A stretch of DNA of 64,000 bases from Kyrpidia tusciae DSM 2912 (GCF_000092905.1 NC_014098.1:3100001-3164000), one strand, 5' to 3'; shown: positions 15,991 through 25,459, counted from the first letter of the stretch. Program-made: numbers and translations. The notes: generated by a model not told the origin, from the letters alone.

Positions 15991-16980
15991 ATCGCCCCGG
16001 CCCGCTCCGCCGTTCGAAGCCGATTGTCGAACCCCGTCGAGGACGGCCGCCGCCACCGTCTCGGCCGCCCACGCACCGACCAGATCCACCGGTGCGGTCA
16101 CGCCGCCGACGGCCAGAGCGAACAGCGCATCCCCGTCATACATGGTGTGGGCCGGTCGGATCACCCGGGCCAAGCCGTCATGAGCCATGGTCGCCACCTT
16201 CTTCGCCTGGACTTTGCTCATCCGGGCGTTGGTCACCACAACCCCGATGGTGGTGTTCGTCCCGGGCAGCAGGACGCCGAAACCCGGCCCTGTGTTCCAC
16301 ACCGCCAGTGTGTCCAAGGGCTTCCCGTCTTCCCCCAGGGGCCCGGCGAGAATCTCCCCGGTGGCGGGGTCCACAACGTGTCCCACGGCATTCACCGCCA
16401 CCACCGCCGCAACGACGAGACCCCCTGGCAATTGCACGGCAGCTGTCCCCAGCCCGCCGTCCATGGCGCGCAGGTGGCCCAGCGCCTTCCCCACCGTGGC
16501 GCCGGCTCCAGCCCCGACCCGCCCCCGTTCCGGGACCTCCCGGGCCGCCTCGCACGCCGCATAACCCATCACCGCGTCCGGCCGGCGGGAACCGTCTCCC
16601 ACGGCCAAATCAAACAGCACCGCACCGGGCACAATGGGGACCCGCCCCACCCCGACATCCAGGCCGTATCCCCGCTCCTCCAGGTAACGCATCACCCCGT
16701 CCGCCGCCGCCAAACCGAAGGCGCTGCCCCCGGCGAGAAGCACCCCGTGCACCTCTTGCACCAGATTCACCGGGTCGAGCAAATCCGTTTCCCGGGTGCC
16801 CGGCGCAGACCCGCGCACATCCACACCGGCCGCCGCCCCCTCCGGGGTGAGAACCACCGTACAGCCGGTCCTCGCCCGTAGATCGTGGGCGTGTCCGATC
16901 CTTACACCGGGCAGAGGAAACCATGCCGCCCGTTGCACCCCGTCCGACGTCGTCCCCGGACCGTCTCCGTTCTCCCTCAC
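15988..16980 (-). CDS. P1-family peptidase (DmpA/L-aminopeptidase-esterase type)
   Basis: This encodes about 330 residues. The start is set at a GTG (16980) because the frame upstream is the tail of a TnpB remnant. The family motifs are PGVRIGHAHD, GCTVVLTPEGAAAGVDVRG, LLAGGSAFGLAAADGVMRYL and the C-terminal GTNTTIGVVVTNARMSKVQA. The last contains the nucleophile region at which these Ntn-fold enzymes cleave themselves. They hydrolyse N-terminal amino acids, D-amino amides or beta-peptides. It is the last gene of the sigma-54 operon, separated from the S component by an insertion remnant. Confidence 0.9.
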   Translation of the reverse strand: MRENGDGPGTTSDGVQRAAWFPLPGVRIGHAHDLRARTGCTVVLTPEGAAAGVDVRGSAPGTRETDLLDPVNLVQEVHGVLLAGGSAFGLAAADGVMRYLEERGYGLDVGVGRVPIVPGAVLFDLAVGDGSRRPDAVMGYAACEAAREVPERGRVGAGAGATVGKALGHLRAMDGGLGTAAVQLPGGLVVAAVVAVNAVGHVVDPATGEILAGPLGEDGKPLDTLAVWNTGPGFGVLLPGTNTTIGVVVTNARMSKVQAKKVATMAHDGLARVIRPAHTMYDGDALFALAVGGVTAPVDLVGAWAAETVAAAVLDGVRQSASNGGAGRGD

Positions 16981-16989
16981 CCTCGTGTC

Positions 16990-17245
16990 ACCCCCACACC
17001 GTTGATCGCCTCTGCGCCTGAAGGCGGGAGATTCCTTCCTGCCACCAGGATCCTTGGTGCACCCCTTGGATCGGTCACTTTGACCGACTCCCAGGCACTT
17101 AGACCACGGAACAGGCGAACCGGGCCGTCCGGCCTTTAAAATGTTCATCGCCCCCACCGTGTCGGCATGTGCCTGAAACCCACACCGTTCACACCGAAAT
17201 GGGGATTGCGTCGGCCGATTCGCCGCGCTTTTGTGCCCGCAGCAG
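16990..17245 (-). pseudogene. C-terminal remnant of an IS200/IS605-type TnpB with its right end
   Basis: The minus strand encodes CGHKSAANRPTQSPFRCERC, GFQAHADTVGAMNIL and then a Gly/Arg/Ser tail. This is the TnpB zinc finger followed by the conserved HAD-VGA-NIL end. The segment finishes with GAATCTCCCGCCTTCAGGCG and GATCAAC, matching the end beside the second remnant at 50478. The RuvC catalytic part is absent. The frame runs open into the P1 peptidase gene. Confidence 0.85.
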
Positions 17246-17257
17246 GCGCCGGCCGCC

Positions 17258-17806
17258 CTAGATCCGCGCCTTGGACGATCGCCGGTCCACCCGCTTCCAG
17301 GCCAGCACCACCGCCAGGGTCACGATCACCGAGACCACCGCTTCGGGCAGGCCGTTCAACACCGCCACCGACGCGGCCACCCCGAGGGACATGTAGTTTC
17401 TCACCACGGCCATGCCCAAAACCAACACCGTGTTGGTCGCGGAGCCCACAAAAGCGGCCACCCCCACCGCCAGCGGATCATTCCACCGACGCAGCCCCCG
17501 ATAGACAAAATAGGCCGCCACACCGATGAACAACCTCGGCAGGATCGCCACCAACGGATCTTTGAACAGGGGCACCGTGGCATTCAAGAACGACGAAATC
17601 CCAAAAATCAATCCAATAATGCCGCCGACCACCCAGCCTTCCAAAATCCCCCCGATAATGGCCGGCACGTGCATAATGGTGGCGTGTCCGGCCGCGGTGG
17701 GCACCGGAATGAACCCCAACTGCGTCACACCCAGAAGCACCGCAATGGCACCCAACACACCGCTGACCACGATTTGGCGGACCGTCAACACACTTTTCTG
17801 TTTCAT
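17258..17806 (-). CDS. ECF transporter substrate-binding (S) component
   Basis: This encodes 182 residues from the ATG at 17806, seven bases after AAGGT. The ATG at 17812 is too close to that site. There are six hydrophobic segments, with TVRQIVVSGVLGAIAVLLG, AGHATIMHVPAIIGGILEGW and DPLVAILPRLFIGVAAYFVY, the pattern of DUF3816-type S components (PanT-like). It would bind a small molecule and dock onto EcfT/EcfA encoded just upstream. The substrate cannot be read from sequence. Location in a catabolic operon suggests a carbon source rather than only a vitamin. Confidence 0.85.
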   Translation of the reverse strand: MKQKSVLTVRQIVVSGVLGAIAVLLGVTQLGFIPVPTAAGHATIMHVPAIIGGILEGWVVGGIIGLIFGISSFLNATVPLFKDPLVAILPRLFIGVAAYFVYRGLRRWNDPLAVGVAAFVGSATNTVLVLGMAVVRNYMSLGVAASVAVLNGLPEAVVSVIVTLAVVLAWKRVDRRSSKARI

Positions 17807-17842
17807 GCTCATTACCTTCCTCTCGCGAAATGATGGAGCCTG

Positions 17843-18679
17843 CTACACGGGAAACCGGATCAACCACATGGCCGCACAGAAGGCGACCACCAAGACCGCC
17901 GCCACCCCGTCCCGGGCCTGCATCCGGTACTCGGTATAGGTGGTTCGCCGGGCGCCCGGAACATAGCCCCTGGCTTCCATGGCGGTGATGAGATCCTCGG
18001 CGCGGTGCATCGCACTGACAAACAATGGAATGATGACCGGAAACGTCTGTTTCGTGCGCCGAACCACCTGCCACCAGCGAAAATGCCCGAAATCCGCCCC
18101 CCGACTGGCCTGTGCCTTCACCAGTTTCTCCATTTCCATGGCAAACGTCGGGACAAAGCGCACGGTGATGGTCAGGATCAAGGTCACTTCATGAACGGGA
18201 AACCGGATGCGGGCCAGCGGCCGGAGCAGGGCCTCGGTGCCCCGGGCCAGATCGTTCACCGTGGTGGTCAGGGTGAGAACACTGACCAAACATAGGATTT
18301 CCAAAAATCGCATCACCGCCACCACGGCGATTTTGAGTCCGTCGGCGGTGACACTGAACCATCCCGCCTGCCAAAGCACCACCGCTCCGGGGCCCTTGCC
18401 CAAGAACAGCACCTGCAGAATGAACAGCACCACCACAAAAGGCAGGGCCGGGCGCAATCCCGACAGGCCGTAGCCCACCGGCACCCGGGAGACGATCAGA
18501 ACCAGCAGACACGCCGCCGCCATGACGACATTTCCGGTGTACGTCGACGCAAAGGCCGCCGTCAAAACCAGCATGGCGAAAAGGATGATTTTCACCCGGG
18601 GATCCAGGCGATGGACCGCCGAATCTGCGGGAATATACTGTCCGATGGTGACATACCGGGTCAACTCAAAACTGCTCAC
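17843..18679 (-). CDS. ecfT: ECF transporter transmembrane component EcfT
   Basis: This encodes 278 residues. SAVHRLDPRVKIILFAMLVL opens the family. The two coupling-helix Ala-Arg-Gly type motifs are ASRGADF and MEARGYVPG. Five or six hydrophobic segments are visible. It links the S component to the ATPase module in the membrane. The start lies three bases after the fused ATPase gene, so translation is coupled. Confidence 0.93.
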   Translation of the reverse strand: MSSFELTRYVTIGQYIPADSAVHRLDPRVKIILFAMLVLTAAFASTYTGNVVMAAACLLVLIVSRVPVGYGLSGLRPALPFVVVLFILQVLFLGKGPGAVVLWQAGWFSVTADGLKIAVVAVMRFLEILCLVSVLTLTTTVNDLARGTEALLRPLARIRFPVHEVTLILTITVRFVPTFAMEMEKLVKAQASRGADFGHFRWWQVVRRTKQTFPVIIPLFVSAMHRAEDLITAMEARGYVPGARRTTYTEYRMQARDGVAAVLVVAFCAAMWLIRFPV

Positions 18680-18682
18680 CGC

Positions 18683-20761
18683 TCATCCCCCCACCTCGAC
18701 GCCCGGTTCCGACAGCAACCGCCTGATTAACGCCTCGGCCACCGCATCGGGAGAGTAGCCCTCAGCCTCAACGGCAACACCCCGCTCCCGGAGACGGTGC
18801 ACCACCTCGACGTGAGGAGGGACACCCACATTCCACCGCGCACAGCGCTGCGGGTCGTCAAACAGCTCATCCGGCGAACCGGACCACACCGCTGTCCCTC
18901 CCTCCATAAGGATGACCTGGTCGGCGAACCGGGCCACCTCGGTCAAATTGTGGGTGATGAACACCAGGGTCACCCCCTCCTCCCGGTTCAACCGCAGCAA
19001 ATGCTCGAGCAGTTCGTCCCGGGAACGTGGGTCGAGGCCCGCCGTGGGTTCGTCGAGCACCAGTACTTCCGGGCGCAGGGCCAAGACCCCAGCGATGGCC
19101 ACTTTCCGCCGCTGGCCGCCGCTCAGGGCATATACCGGCCGATCTTTCCATTCGAAAGGAATCCCCACCATCTCCATGGCCCGGCGAACCCGTTCTCTGA
19201 CCTCATCGATGGCCAGTCCCAGCCGCCAGGGCCCGAACGCCACATCATCCCCGATCAGCCGCTCGAACAGTTGGTCTTCGGCCTGTTGAAACACCAGGCC
19301 CACCCGGGTGCGGAGGATTTTCCAATCCCGCCGCGGGTCGGCGTATCCGGACACATCCACCGTCAGGTGCCCTTCCTGGACGGGGATCAGACCGTTAAAA
19401 TGCTGCACCAAGGTGGATTTTCCGGATCCGGTGTGTCCAACCAGGGCCGTGACGCCGCCCCGGGGGATCGAGAGGGTCACGTCCCGAAGTGCCCGGTGTT
19501 CCAAGGGCGTCTTTTTCATGTAGACATAGCCGAGGCCCCGGGCGGCGATGATCGGGTCAGCCGATTTGCCGGGGCGCTCGTCCGCCGCGCCTCCTGTCCC
19601 TTGTCCCGTCCGATTCCCTTCCCCCCGATCCTCTGCGCACTCCGAACCCGGCTCCGGCCGTACCGCGGTCGGCCGACCTTCAATTTGACCGGCGGCGTGA
19701 AAACCGAAAGATCCGGGGTAAGAAAAAACTCCTTCTCCGGGGATATCTGCCGTACGGACCGCGGGGCCGCCGGACTTCACCCGCCGCTCCACCTCCCGGA
19801 CGAGTTCCTCGGTTCGAATGCACATCGGAAACCCCGGGAGCACCTCGGCGATCCGGCGGGATACGGCGGCCGCCGCCGGCACGTCCAAGTGGAGCGCGGC
19901 CAAAACCTCCTGACGCCGACCGAACACTTCCTCCGGAAGCCCCTGCATCACCACCCGGCCCTCGTGGATCACGACGATGCGGTCGGCCAAGGCCGCCTCT
20001 TCCATGTGGTGGGTGACGGCCACCACCGTCACTCCCGCCGCCCGAAGCTCGCGAACGGCCGCCATGACCTCCTCCCGGCCGGGGGTATCCAGCATGCTGG
20101 TGGCTTCATCCAGAACGATGCACGCCGGACGCATGGCCAGGACCCCGGCGATGGCCACCCGCTGTTTTTGCCCCCCGGACAGGTGATGCGGGGAGCGGTG
20201 CCGGTATTCCCACATTCCCACCCGGCGCAGGGCGTCCTCCACCCGCCGACGCATCTCCTCCCTGGGAAGAGCGAGATTCTCCAGACCGAAAGCCACATCC
20301 TCTTCCACCGTCGCGGCGATGATCTGATTGTCCGGGTGTTGAAAGACCATGCCCACCATGCGGCGGATCTGTCCAATATTCCGATGGTCTGAGGTATCCA
20401 GCCCCGCCACCCGCACGGCGCCCCTCCGGGGTACCAACAGGCCGTTCAGGTGCTTGGCCAGCGTCGATTTTCCCGACCCGTTATGGCCGAGGATCGCGAC
20501 GAATTCCCCGGGGAACACCTCCAGGGAGGCTCCGCGCAGGACCAGACCGTCCGTGTCCGCGGTATCCGTCTCGGACTGGATTTCCGCGGGCTGCCGGCCC
20601 CCCGTCTGTCGATCGGTCCACTGACGATCTTCGCCGCCCGTCGTCAATCCGGCACCCTCCCCCGGTTCGGCACCGTCCACGGAACCCGCCGCCTTCGATC
20701 GATCCTCCCGGTCGGCGTAAGAAAAATATACGTCTTCCACGCGAATCAACGGTTCGTTCAC
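18683..20761 (-). CDS. Fused ECF transporter ATPase (EcfA and EcfA' in one chain)
   Basis: This encodes 692 residues from a GTG whose TGA overlap (GTGA) joins it to the upstream peptidase gene. It carries two complete ATPase domains. The first has Walker A GHNGSGKST, the Q-loop near FQHPDNQII, signature LSGGQKQRV and Walker B CIVLDEAT. The second has GHTGSGKST, FQQAEDQLFERL, signature LSGGQRRKV and VLVLDEPTAG. About 90 residues of low-complexity linker join them, and a hydrophilic insert follows the first strand pair. Most ECF systems encode the two ATPases separately. Confidence 0.93.
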   Translation of the reverse strand: MNEPLIRVEDVYFSYADREDRSKAAGSVDGAEPGEGAGLTTGGEDRQWTDRQTGGRQPAEIQSETDTADTDGLVLRGASLEVFPGEFVAILGHNGSGKSTLAKHLNGLLVPRRGAVRVAGLDTSDHRNIGQIRRMVGMVFQHPDNQIIAATVEEDVAFGLENLALPREEMRRRVEDALRRVGMWEYRHRSPHHLSGGQKQRVAIAGVLAMRPACIVLDEATSMLDTPGREEVMAAVRELRAAGVTVVAVTHHMEEAALADRIVVIHEGRVVMQGLPEEVFGRRQEVLAALHLDVPAAAAVSRRIAEVLPGFPMCIRTEELVREVERRVKSGGPAVRTADIPGEGVFSYPGSFGFHAAGQIEGRPTAVRPEPGSECAEDRGEGNRTGQGTGGAADERPGKSADPIIAARGLGYVYMKKTPLEHRALRDVTLSIPRGGVTALVGHTGSGKSTLVQHFNGLIPVQEGHLTVDVSGYADPRRDWKILRTRVGLVFQQAEDQLFERLIGDDVAFGPWRLGLAIDEVRERVRRAMEMVGIPFEWKDRPVYALSGGQRRKVAIAGVLALRPEVLVLDEPTAGLDPRSRDELLEHLLRLNREEGVTLVFITHNLTEVARFADQVILMEGGTAVWSGSPDELFDDPQRCARWNVGVPPHVEVVHRLRERGVAVEAEGYSPDAVAEALIRRLLSEPGVEVGG

Positions 20762-21987
20762 GATTCCCCCGCCCCTGATCCGGCCAGGAACCGCCGAGCC
20801 GCTTCGGCGTACATCCGGGCCGTGACCAAAAGTTCCTCCACTTCGACATACTCGTCCACCTGATGGGGCAGCGTCCGGCTGCCGGCGCCGGTGGTGACCA
20901 CGGGAATCCCCGCCCAGGCGTGCAGGAACGTCCCGTCCGTGGCCCCCGGCACGCCGTTGTAGACCGGTTCCCGTCCCGTCACCGCCCGGTACGCTTCCGC
21001 CACGGCGCGCACCACGGGGTCCCCGGGCTCGGTCTCGGTGCACGGGCGATCATCCAGCACCTCGAAGGAAGCCGAAAAATCCGGATCCCCGGCGGCCAGG
21101 GAATCGAGGATGCGCCGGACGTCCGCGACGAGCCGCTCGTGGTCCTGCCCGGGCACCGTCCGCAGATCCAGGAAGACCGTCGCCTCCCCGGGTACCACGT
21201 TGACCTGGGCCTCTCCTTCGGCGGGCGCCCGAACGATGGTCGGGGTGATGTGCGGCACCCCCAGGTACGGATGGCGCCCCAGCCGGCGCACCTCGCGCTC
21301 CTCCCATTGTTCCACATTCACCAGGAATTTGGCCAGACGGGGAATGGGGTTAATCCCGGCGTACGGCATGGCCCCGTGGGCCATTTTCCCGGCGAAATCC
21401 AACCGGATCCTCAAAGCCCCCTTTTGCGCCACACAAATCTGATTTTCTTCAGGTTCGCAAATGATCGCGCCGTCGACCCCCCGGGCCCACCCTTGGCGGA
21501 TAAAATGTTTGATCCCGATCATCATGCCCTCTTCATCCACGGGAATGCACAGCAGAATCGTCCCCGGAAAATCCCGGCCGGCATCCAGAAGGGCTTTGGC
21601 GGCCAGGATCATCGCCGCGGTGTTGCCTTTGGTGTCGCAGGCTCCCCGGCCGTAGATCCTTCCATCCAACAACTCGCCGCCGAAGGGATCCACCGACCAT
21701 CGTCCGGGATCCCCGGCGGTCACCACATCGGTGTGACCCTCGAACAGGAGGGTTTTCCCCGGCCCCCGGCCCCGAATTCTGCCGATCACGTTCGGTCGGC
21801 CCGGGGCGGCCTCCTCCACAAACACTTCCACCCCGAGTTTCCTAAGATAGTCTGCAATGAACAGGGCCACCTCGGCTTCGGTGCCGCCGGGTTCTCCGGG
21901 CCGATACACGCTCGGGATGCGGACCAACGCCTGGGTCAGACGGATGAGTTCATCTTGGTCGATTTCGATGTAGTGCGCAGTCTTCAA
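20758..21987 (-). CDS. M20-family metallopeptidase (ArgE/DapE/ACY1 type)
   Basis: This encodes 409 residues from a TTG at 21987, seven bases after AGGAGG. A GTG at 21993 would sit on the ribosome binding site. Zinc-ligand motifs are LFEGHTDVV, GRGACDTKGN with the bridging Asp, and CIPVDEEGMM with the catalytic and metal Glu pair. GKMAHGAMPYAGINPI is the dimerisation-domain His region. It would cleave an N-acyl or N-carbamoyl amino acid or a short peptide. It overlaps the ATPase gene and so belongs to the same operon. Confidence 0.92.
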   Translation of the reverse strand: MKTAHYIEIDQDELIRLTQALVRIPSVYRPGEPGGTEAEVALFIADYLRKLGVEVFVEEAAPGRPNVIGRIRGRGPGKTLLFEGHTDVVTAGDPGRWSVDPFGGELLDGRIYGRGACDTKGNTAAMILAAKALLDAGRDFPGTILLCIPVDEEGMMIGIKHFIRQGWARGVDGAIICEPEENQICVAQKGALRIRLDFAGKMAHGAMPYAGINPIPRLAKFLVNVEQWEEREVRRLGRHPYLGVPHITPTIVRAPAEGEAQVNVVPGEATVFLDLRTVPGQDHERLVADVRRILDSLAAGDPDFSASFEVLDDRPCTETEPGDPVVRAVAEAYRAVTGREPVYNGVPGATDGTFLHAWAGIPVVTTGAGSRTLPHQVDEYVEVEELLVTARMYAEAARRFLAGSGAGES

Positions 21988-22011
21988 GGCCACCCCTCCT
22001 ATTTCAAAAAC

Positions 22012-22809
22012 TCAGACACATCGTCCGCCGTCCACTTCCAAGGCCACACCGGTGATGAGATCGGCCTCATCCGAGGCCAGGAACAGGGCGGCCCGGGCGA
22101 TGTCCTCGGGCTGAGCGAGCCGGCCGAGCGGCACCGTTTCCAAGAACCGCCGCCGTCCCTCCTCAAGATCCCCGCCGCCGATAAACTGGTTCAACATCGG
22201 GGTGTCGGTGGCCACGGGGTTGATGCAGTTCACCCGGATCTTCCAGGGCGCCAACTCCAGAGCGAGGGATTTGGTGAGTGCGATCACCGCACCCTTGGAT
22301 GCGCAATAAGCGTTGAGACCGGGCCGCGGCCGAATGCCCGCGGTGGACGCCGTACTGAGGATCACCCCTCCCCCTTGGCGTTTCATGTGCGGCACTGCCG
22401 CCCGGCATCCCAGAAACACACCCTTTACATTGACATCCATGATCCGCTGCCAGTCCTCCAACCGAACTTCCTCCACCGGTGTGAAGGGCATGGGAATCCC
22501 GGCGTTGTTGAAGAGCACGTCGATGCGACCGAACTCCCGCACCGCCGTCTCGACCATGAGCCGGGCATCCTCCTCCCGGGTCACGTCCACCCGGACCGCC
22601 GTCGCCCGTCCACCGGCGTCCCGAATGGTCGCCGCCACCCGCTCAGCCCCTTCTCCGTCCAGGTCGGCCACCACCACCGCCGCCCCGTGGCGGGCGAACA
22701 GCTCTGCGCCTGCCCGGCCCATTCCCGAGGCCGCCCCGGTGATCACCGCCGTCTTTCCCGCGAGTCTCAGCATCGCCTCACCGACTGGTTGTGTTCCTTC
22801 CGCCGACAT
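22012..22809 (-). CDS. Short-chain dehydrogenase/reductase
   Basis: This encodes 265 residues. The NAD(P) site is TGAASGMGRAG. NNAG follows, and the catalytic set is Ser in LSTASTAG with Tyr and Lys in YCASKGA. VADLDGEG after strand 2 suggests preference for NAD(H). The C terminus GVALEVDGGRCV is typical. The ATG overlaps the stop of the aldehyde dehydrogenase gene (TGATG). It presumably oxidises or reduces an alcohol/ketone intermediate in the pathway. Confidence 0.95.
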   Translation of the reverse strand: MSAEGTQPVGEAMLRLAGKTAVITGAASGMGRAGAELFARHGAAVVVADLDGEGAERVAATIRDAGGRATAVRVDVTREEDARLMVETAVREFGRIDVLFNNAGIPMPFTPVEEVRLEDWQRIMDVNVKGVFLGCRAAVPHMKRQGGGVILSTASTAGIRPRPGLNAYCASKGAVIALTKSLALELAPWKIRVNCINPVATDTPMLNQFIGGGDLEEGRRRFLETVPLGRLAQPEDIARAALFLASDEADLITGVALEVDGGRCV

Positions 22810-24284
22810 CAACGGTCCTCCCCTTCCTCGGTCAAATCGACGATCACCACGTGCAAATCCGTCATCTCTTCGATGGCGTATTTCGGCCCCTCCCGGCCGA
22901 TGCCGCTGCCTTTGACGCCGCCGTAAGGCACCAGGTCGGACCGATACGTCGAAGCATCGTTCACAATCACCCCGCCGTATTGCAGCTCCCGGGCGGCCCG
23001 CATGATCCGGCCCACGTCCCGGGTGAACAGTCCGGCCTGAAGTCCGTAAGGCGAGTCGTTGGCCATGGCCAGAGCCTCGTCGAACGTATTGTACTTCGTG
23101 ATCGTCACCACCGGAGCGAAGACCTCTTCGCACACCACCTTCATATCCGGCCGCACGTCCGTCAGCACCGTGGGCTCCAGGATCGCCCTGTCCCGGGTTC
23201 CCCCGGCGAGCAGCCGGGCCCCTTGGGCCACCGCCTCCCGCACCCAGGTTTCGGCACGGACGGCGTCCTGTTCACTGATCATCGGCCCGACATCCGTTTT
23301 CGGATCCCGGGGATCCCCGACCTTCAGGGCCCTGACCCGCTCCACAAACCGCTCGACAAATTCGTCAAAAATCGGCGCATGGACGTACAGCCGCTGGACG
23401 GAAATACACGCCTGGCCCGCCGCGGAGAACGCCCGGGCCGCACAGATCCGCACCGCCCGCGCCAAATCGGCGTCGGAATGAACGATGTTGGGCGAACTGT
23501 TCCCGAGTTCCAGCGCGACCCGCCGCAGCCCGGTCCCGGCCTTGATCCGCTCCCCCGCCCTGGCGCTCCCGGTGAAGGTGTAGAACCGAAAACCCGGGTG
23601 CTCCAGCATCCATTGGCCGACCTCCGCCCCGCCCTGGATCACCTGAACGTGGCCGGGAGGCCCGCCGCACTCCACAAGCCCTTGGACCAACACCAGGGTG
23701 GAAATGGGAGTTTGAGGTGCGGGTTTGATGACGATGGCGTTGCCCGCCGCCAGGGCCGGGGCGATTTTGTGGACCGCCAGCAAAAACGGATAGTTGAAGG
23801 GGGTGATCCCCGCCACGACACCCAGGGGCACCCGGATCGCGAAGCCCATTTTGCGTTCGGATCCCGGGATGCTGTCCACGGGAAGCACCTCGCCCCCGAT
23901 GCGCTTGGCCTCCTCGGCCGCCAGGAGCATGGCGTGGTAGGCCCGGTCCACCTCCACCACGGTGTCCTTGTGGGGCTTGCCCACTTCGTCCACCAACAGG
24001 TTCACCAGTTCCTCCCGGCGGGCCCGGATCCACGTCGCGGCGGCGCTGAGCCATTCATACCGCTCGAAGGGCGACAACGGCCGGCTGCGGAAAGATCGTT
24101 CCGCCGCCGCCACCGCCCGGTCCACGTCTTCCCGGGAGGCCGTGCACACCCAGGCCATGGGCTCGCCGGTGTATTTGTTGCGCACCAGAACCGGCTCCGC
24201 CCCTTCCACCGCTTTGCCGTCGATCCACAGCCCGTACACCGGCAGACCGTCTCGGCCGGCGATGGTCATGCGTTCTGCAATCAC
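22809..24284 (-). CDS. NAD(P)-dependent aldehyde dehydrogenase
   Basis: This encodes 491 residues from a GTG at 24284, ten bases after AGGAGG. Motifs are VPLGVVAGITPFNYPFLLAV, FTGSARAGERI, the catalytic Glu in RVALELGNSSPNIV and the catalytic Cys in FSAAGQACISVQRLYV. EEVFAPVVTITKYNTFDEAL marks the C-terminal part. It resembles glyceraldehyde-3-phosphate/lactaldehyde-type or phosphonoacetaldehyde-type ALDHs. The substrate is likely the aldehyde made upstream in this operon. Confidence 0.94.
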   Translation of the reverse strand: MIAERMTIAGRDGLPVYGLWIDGKAVEGAEPVLVRNKYTGEPMAWVCTASREDVDRAVAAAERSFRSRPLSPFERYEWLSAAATWIRARREELVNLLVDEVGKPHKDTVVEVDRAYHAMLLAAEEAKRIGGEVLPVDSIPGSERKMGFAIRVPLGVVAGITPFNYPFLLAVHKIAPALAAGNAIVIKPAPQTPISTLVLVQGLVECGGPPGHVQVIQGGAEVGQWMLEHPGFRFYTFTGSARAGERIKAGTGLRRVALELGNSSPNIVHSDADLARAVRICAARAFSAAGQACISVQRLYVHAPIFDEFVERFVERVRALKVGDPRDPKTDVGPMISEQDAVRAETWVREAVAQGARLLAGGTRDRAILEPTVLTDVRPDMKVVCEEVFAPVVTITKYNTFDEALAMANDSPYGLQAGLFTRDVGRIMRAARELQYGGVIVNDASTYRSDLVPYGGVKGSGIGREGPKYAIEEMTDLHVVIVDLTEEGEDR

Positions 24285-24301
24285 CGGTTGCTTCCCTCCT
24301 T

Positions 24302-25393
24302 TCACCTCGGTCTCGCCCCGACCGGTCGCGGGTGCTCCAGGGCGCGGACGACAGCGTCCCCCACCTCTTCGGTGCTCGCCGTACCGCCCAAATCCCGGGT
24401 CCACACCCGGCCCTCCGCCAAGACCTGTTCGATCGCCCGCACCACCTCCGCCGCCGGCTCCGGGTGCCCCAAATGCTCCAACATCATGGCTCCGCTCCAG
24501 ATGGCGGCAATCGGATTGGCGATGCCTTTGCCGGCGATGTCCGGAGCCGAGCCGTGCACCGGCTCGAACATCGAAGGGAAGCGCTTTTCCGGGTTGATGT
24601 TCCCCGCCGGAGCCACGCCCAGCCCCCCGACCACCGCCGCCCCGAGGTCGGAGAGGATGTCGCCGAAGAGATTGGTGGCCAGAACCACGTCCAGAGTCTC
24701 CGGCCGCAGCACAAAAAGCGTACTCAGGGCGTCGACGTGATAAAAGGACACATCGACATCGGGAAACTCCACCCGGCAACTCCGGATCACCTCGTCCCAG
24801 TAGGGCATCGTGTGCGCCAACCCGTTCGATTTGGTGGCCACGGCCACATGGCCCCGGCGCCTCCGGGCCAGAGACAGGGCGTACCGGGCCACCCGTTCGA
24901 TCCCGTATCGGGTGAAAACACTGGTCTGCACCGCCATCTCCACCGGCGTGCCGGGATGAAGTCGTCCGCCGATGTCCGAGTATTCCCCTTCGGTGTTTTC
25001 CCGGACGATGACAAAATCGAGGTCCCGGGCCTCCTTGTGGCGAAGGGGACTCTCCAACCCGGCCAGGAGCTTGGCCGGTCGCAGGTTGACATATTGTTGG
25101 AAAGCTTTCCGGATGGGCAGAATCAGCTGCCAAACCGACACGTGATCGGGCACCGAGGGGTCCCCGACGGCTCCGAGATAGATGCCGTCATAGGTGCGCA
25201 ACTGTTCGATGCCGTCCGCCGGCATCATCCGGCCGTGACGCCGATAATACGAGCAATTCCAGGGAAGCCAATCGAATTCCAGGCGGAACATCCCGGCACG
25301 GACGGCGGCCGCCTCCAGAACTTTCACGCCTTCCCGGACGACTTCCGGTCCGATCCCGTCCCCCGGGATCACAGCGATGCGGTGGGTCCGCAC
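24302..25393 (-). CDS. Isocitrate/isopropylmalate-type dehydrogenase, tartrate/D-malate dehydrogenase group
   Basis: This encodes 363 residues from a GTG at 25393 behind AAAGGGGGG. VIPGDGIGPEVV opens the fold. Substrate-binding Arg residues lie in VNLRPAKLL, and the Lys in VATKSNGLAHT. The metal Asp residues lie in NLFGDILSDLGA, and EPVHGSAPDIAGKG is the NAD-specific end. YLGAVGDPSVPDHVSVW favours tartrate/D-malate dehydrogenases over LeuB. It performs oxidative decarboxylation of a 2-hydroxy acid. It is the first gene after the sigma-54 promoter. Confidence 0.9.
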   Translation of the reverse strand: MRTHRIAVIPGDGIGPEVVREGVKVLEAAAVRAGMFRLEFDWLPWNCSYYRRHGRMMPADGIEQLRTYDGIYLGAVGDPSVPDHVSVWQLILPIRKAFQQYVNLRPAKLLAGLESPLRHKEARDLDFVIVRENTEGEYSDIGGRLHPGTPVEMAVQTSVFTRYGIERVARYALSLARRRRGHVAVATKSNGLAHTMPYWDEVIRSCRVEFPDVDVSFYHVDALSTLFVLRPETLDVVLATNLFGDILSDLGAAVVGGLGVAPAGNINPEKRFPSMFEPVHGSAPDIAGKGIANPIAAIWSGAMMLEHLGHPEPAAEVVRAIEQVLAEGRVWTRDLGGTASTEEVGDAVVRALEHPRPVGARPR

Positions 25394-25459
25394 AAGAGCC
25401 CCCCTTTCGATACGGCCGCACCCGGCTCGAATGCGACCGGTGGATACGCCCCCATCACA

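Noticed and set aside
18797-20392. Long open plus-strand frame opposite the ECF ATPase gene
   Set aside because: It is the antisense shadow of a high-G+C gene with clear ATPase motifs; its translation is Pro/His/Arg-rich and lacks any family pattern.
20863-24740. Two long plus-strand frames opposite the M20, SDR and ALDH genes
   Set aside because: They mirror the codon periodicity of the real genes and show no domains or ribosome binding sites.
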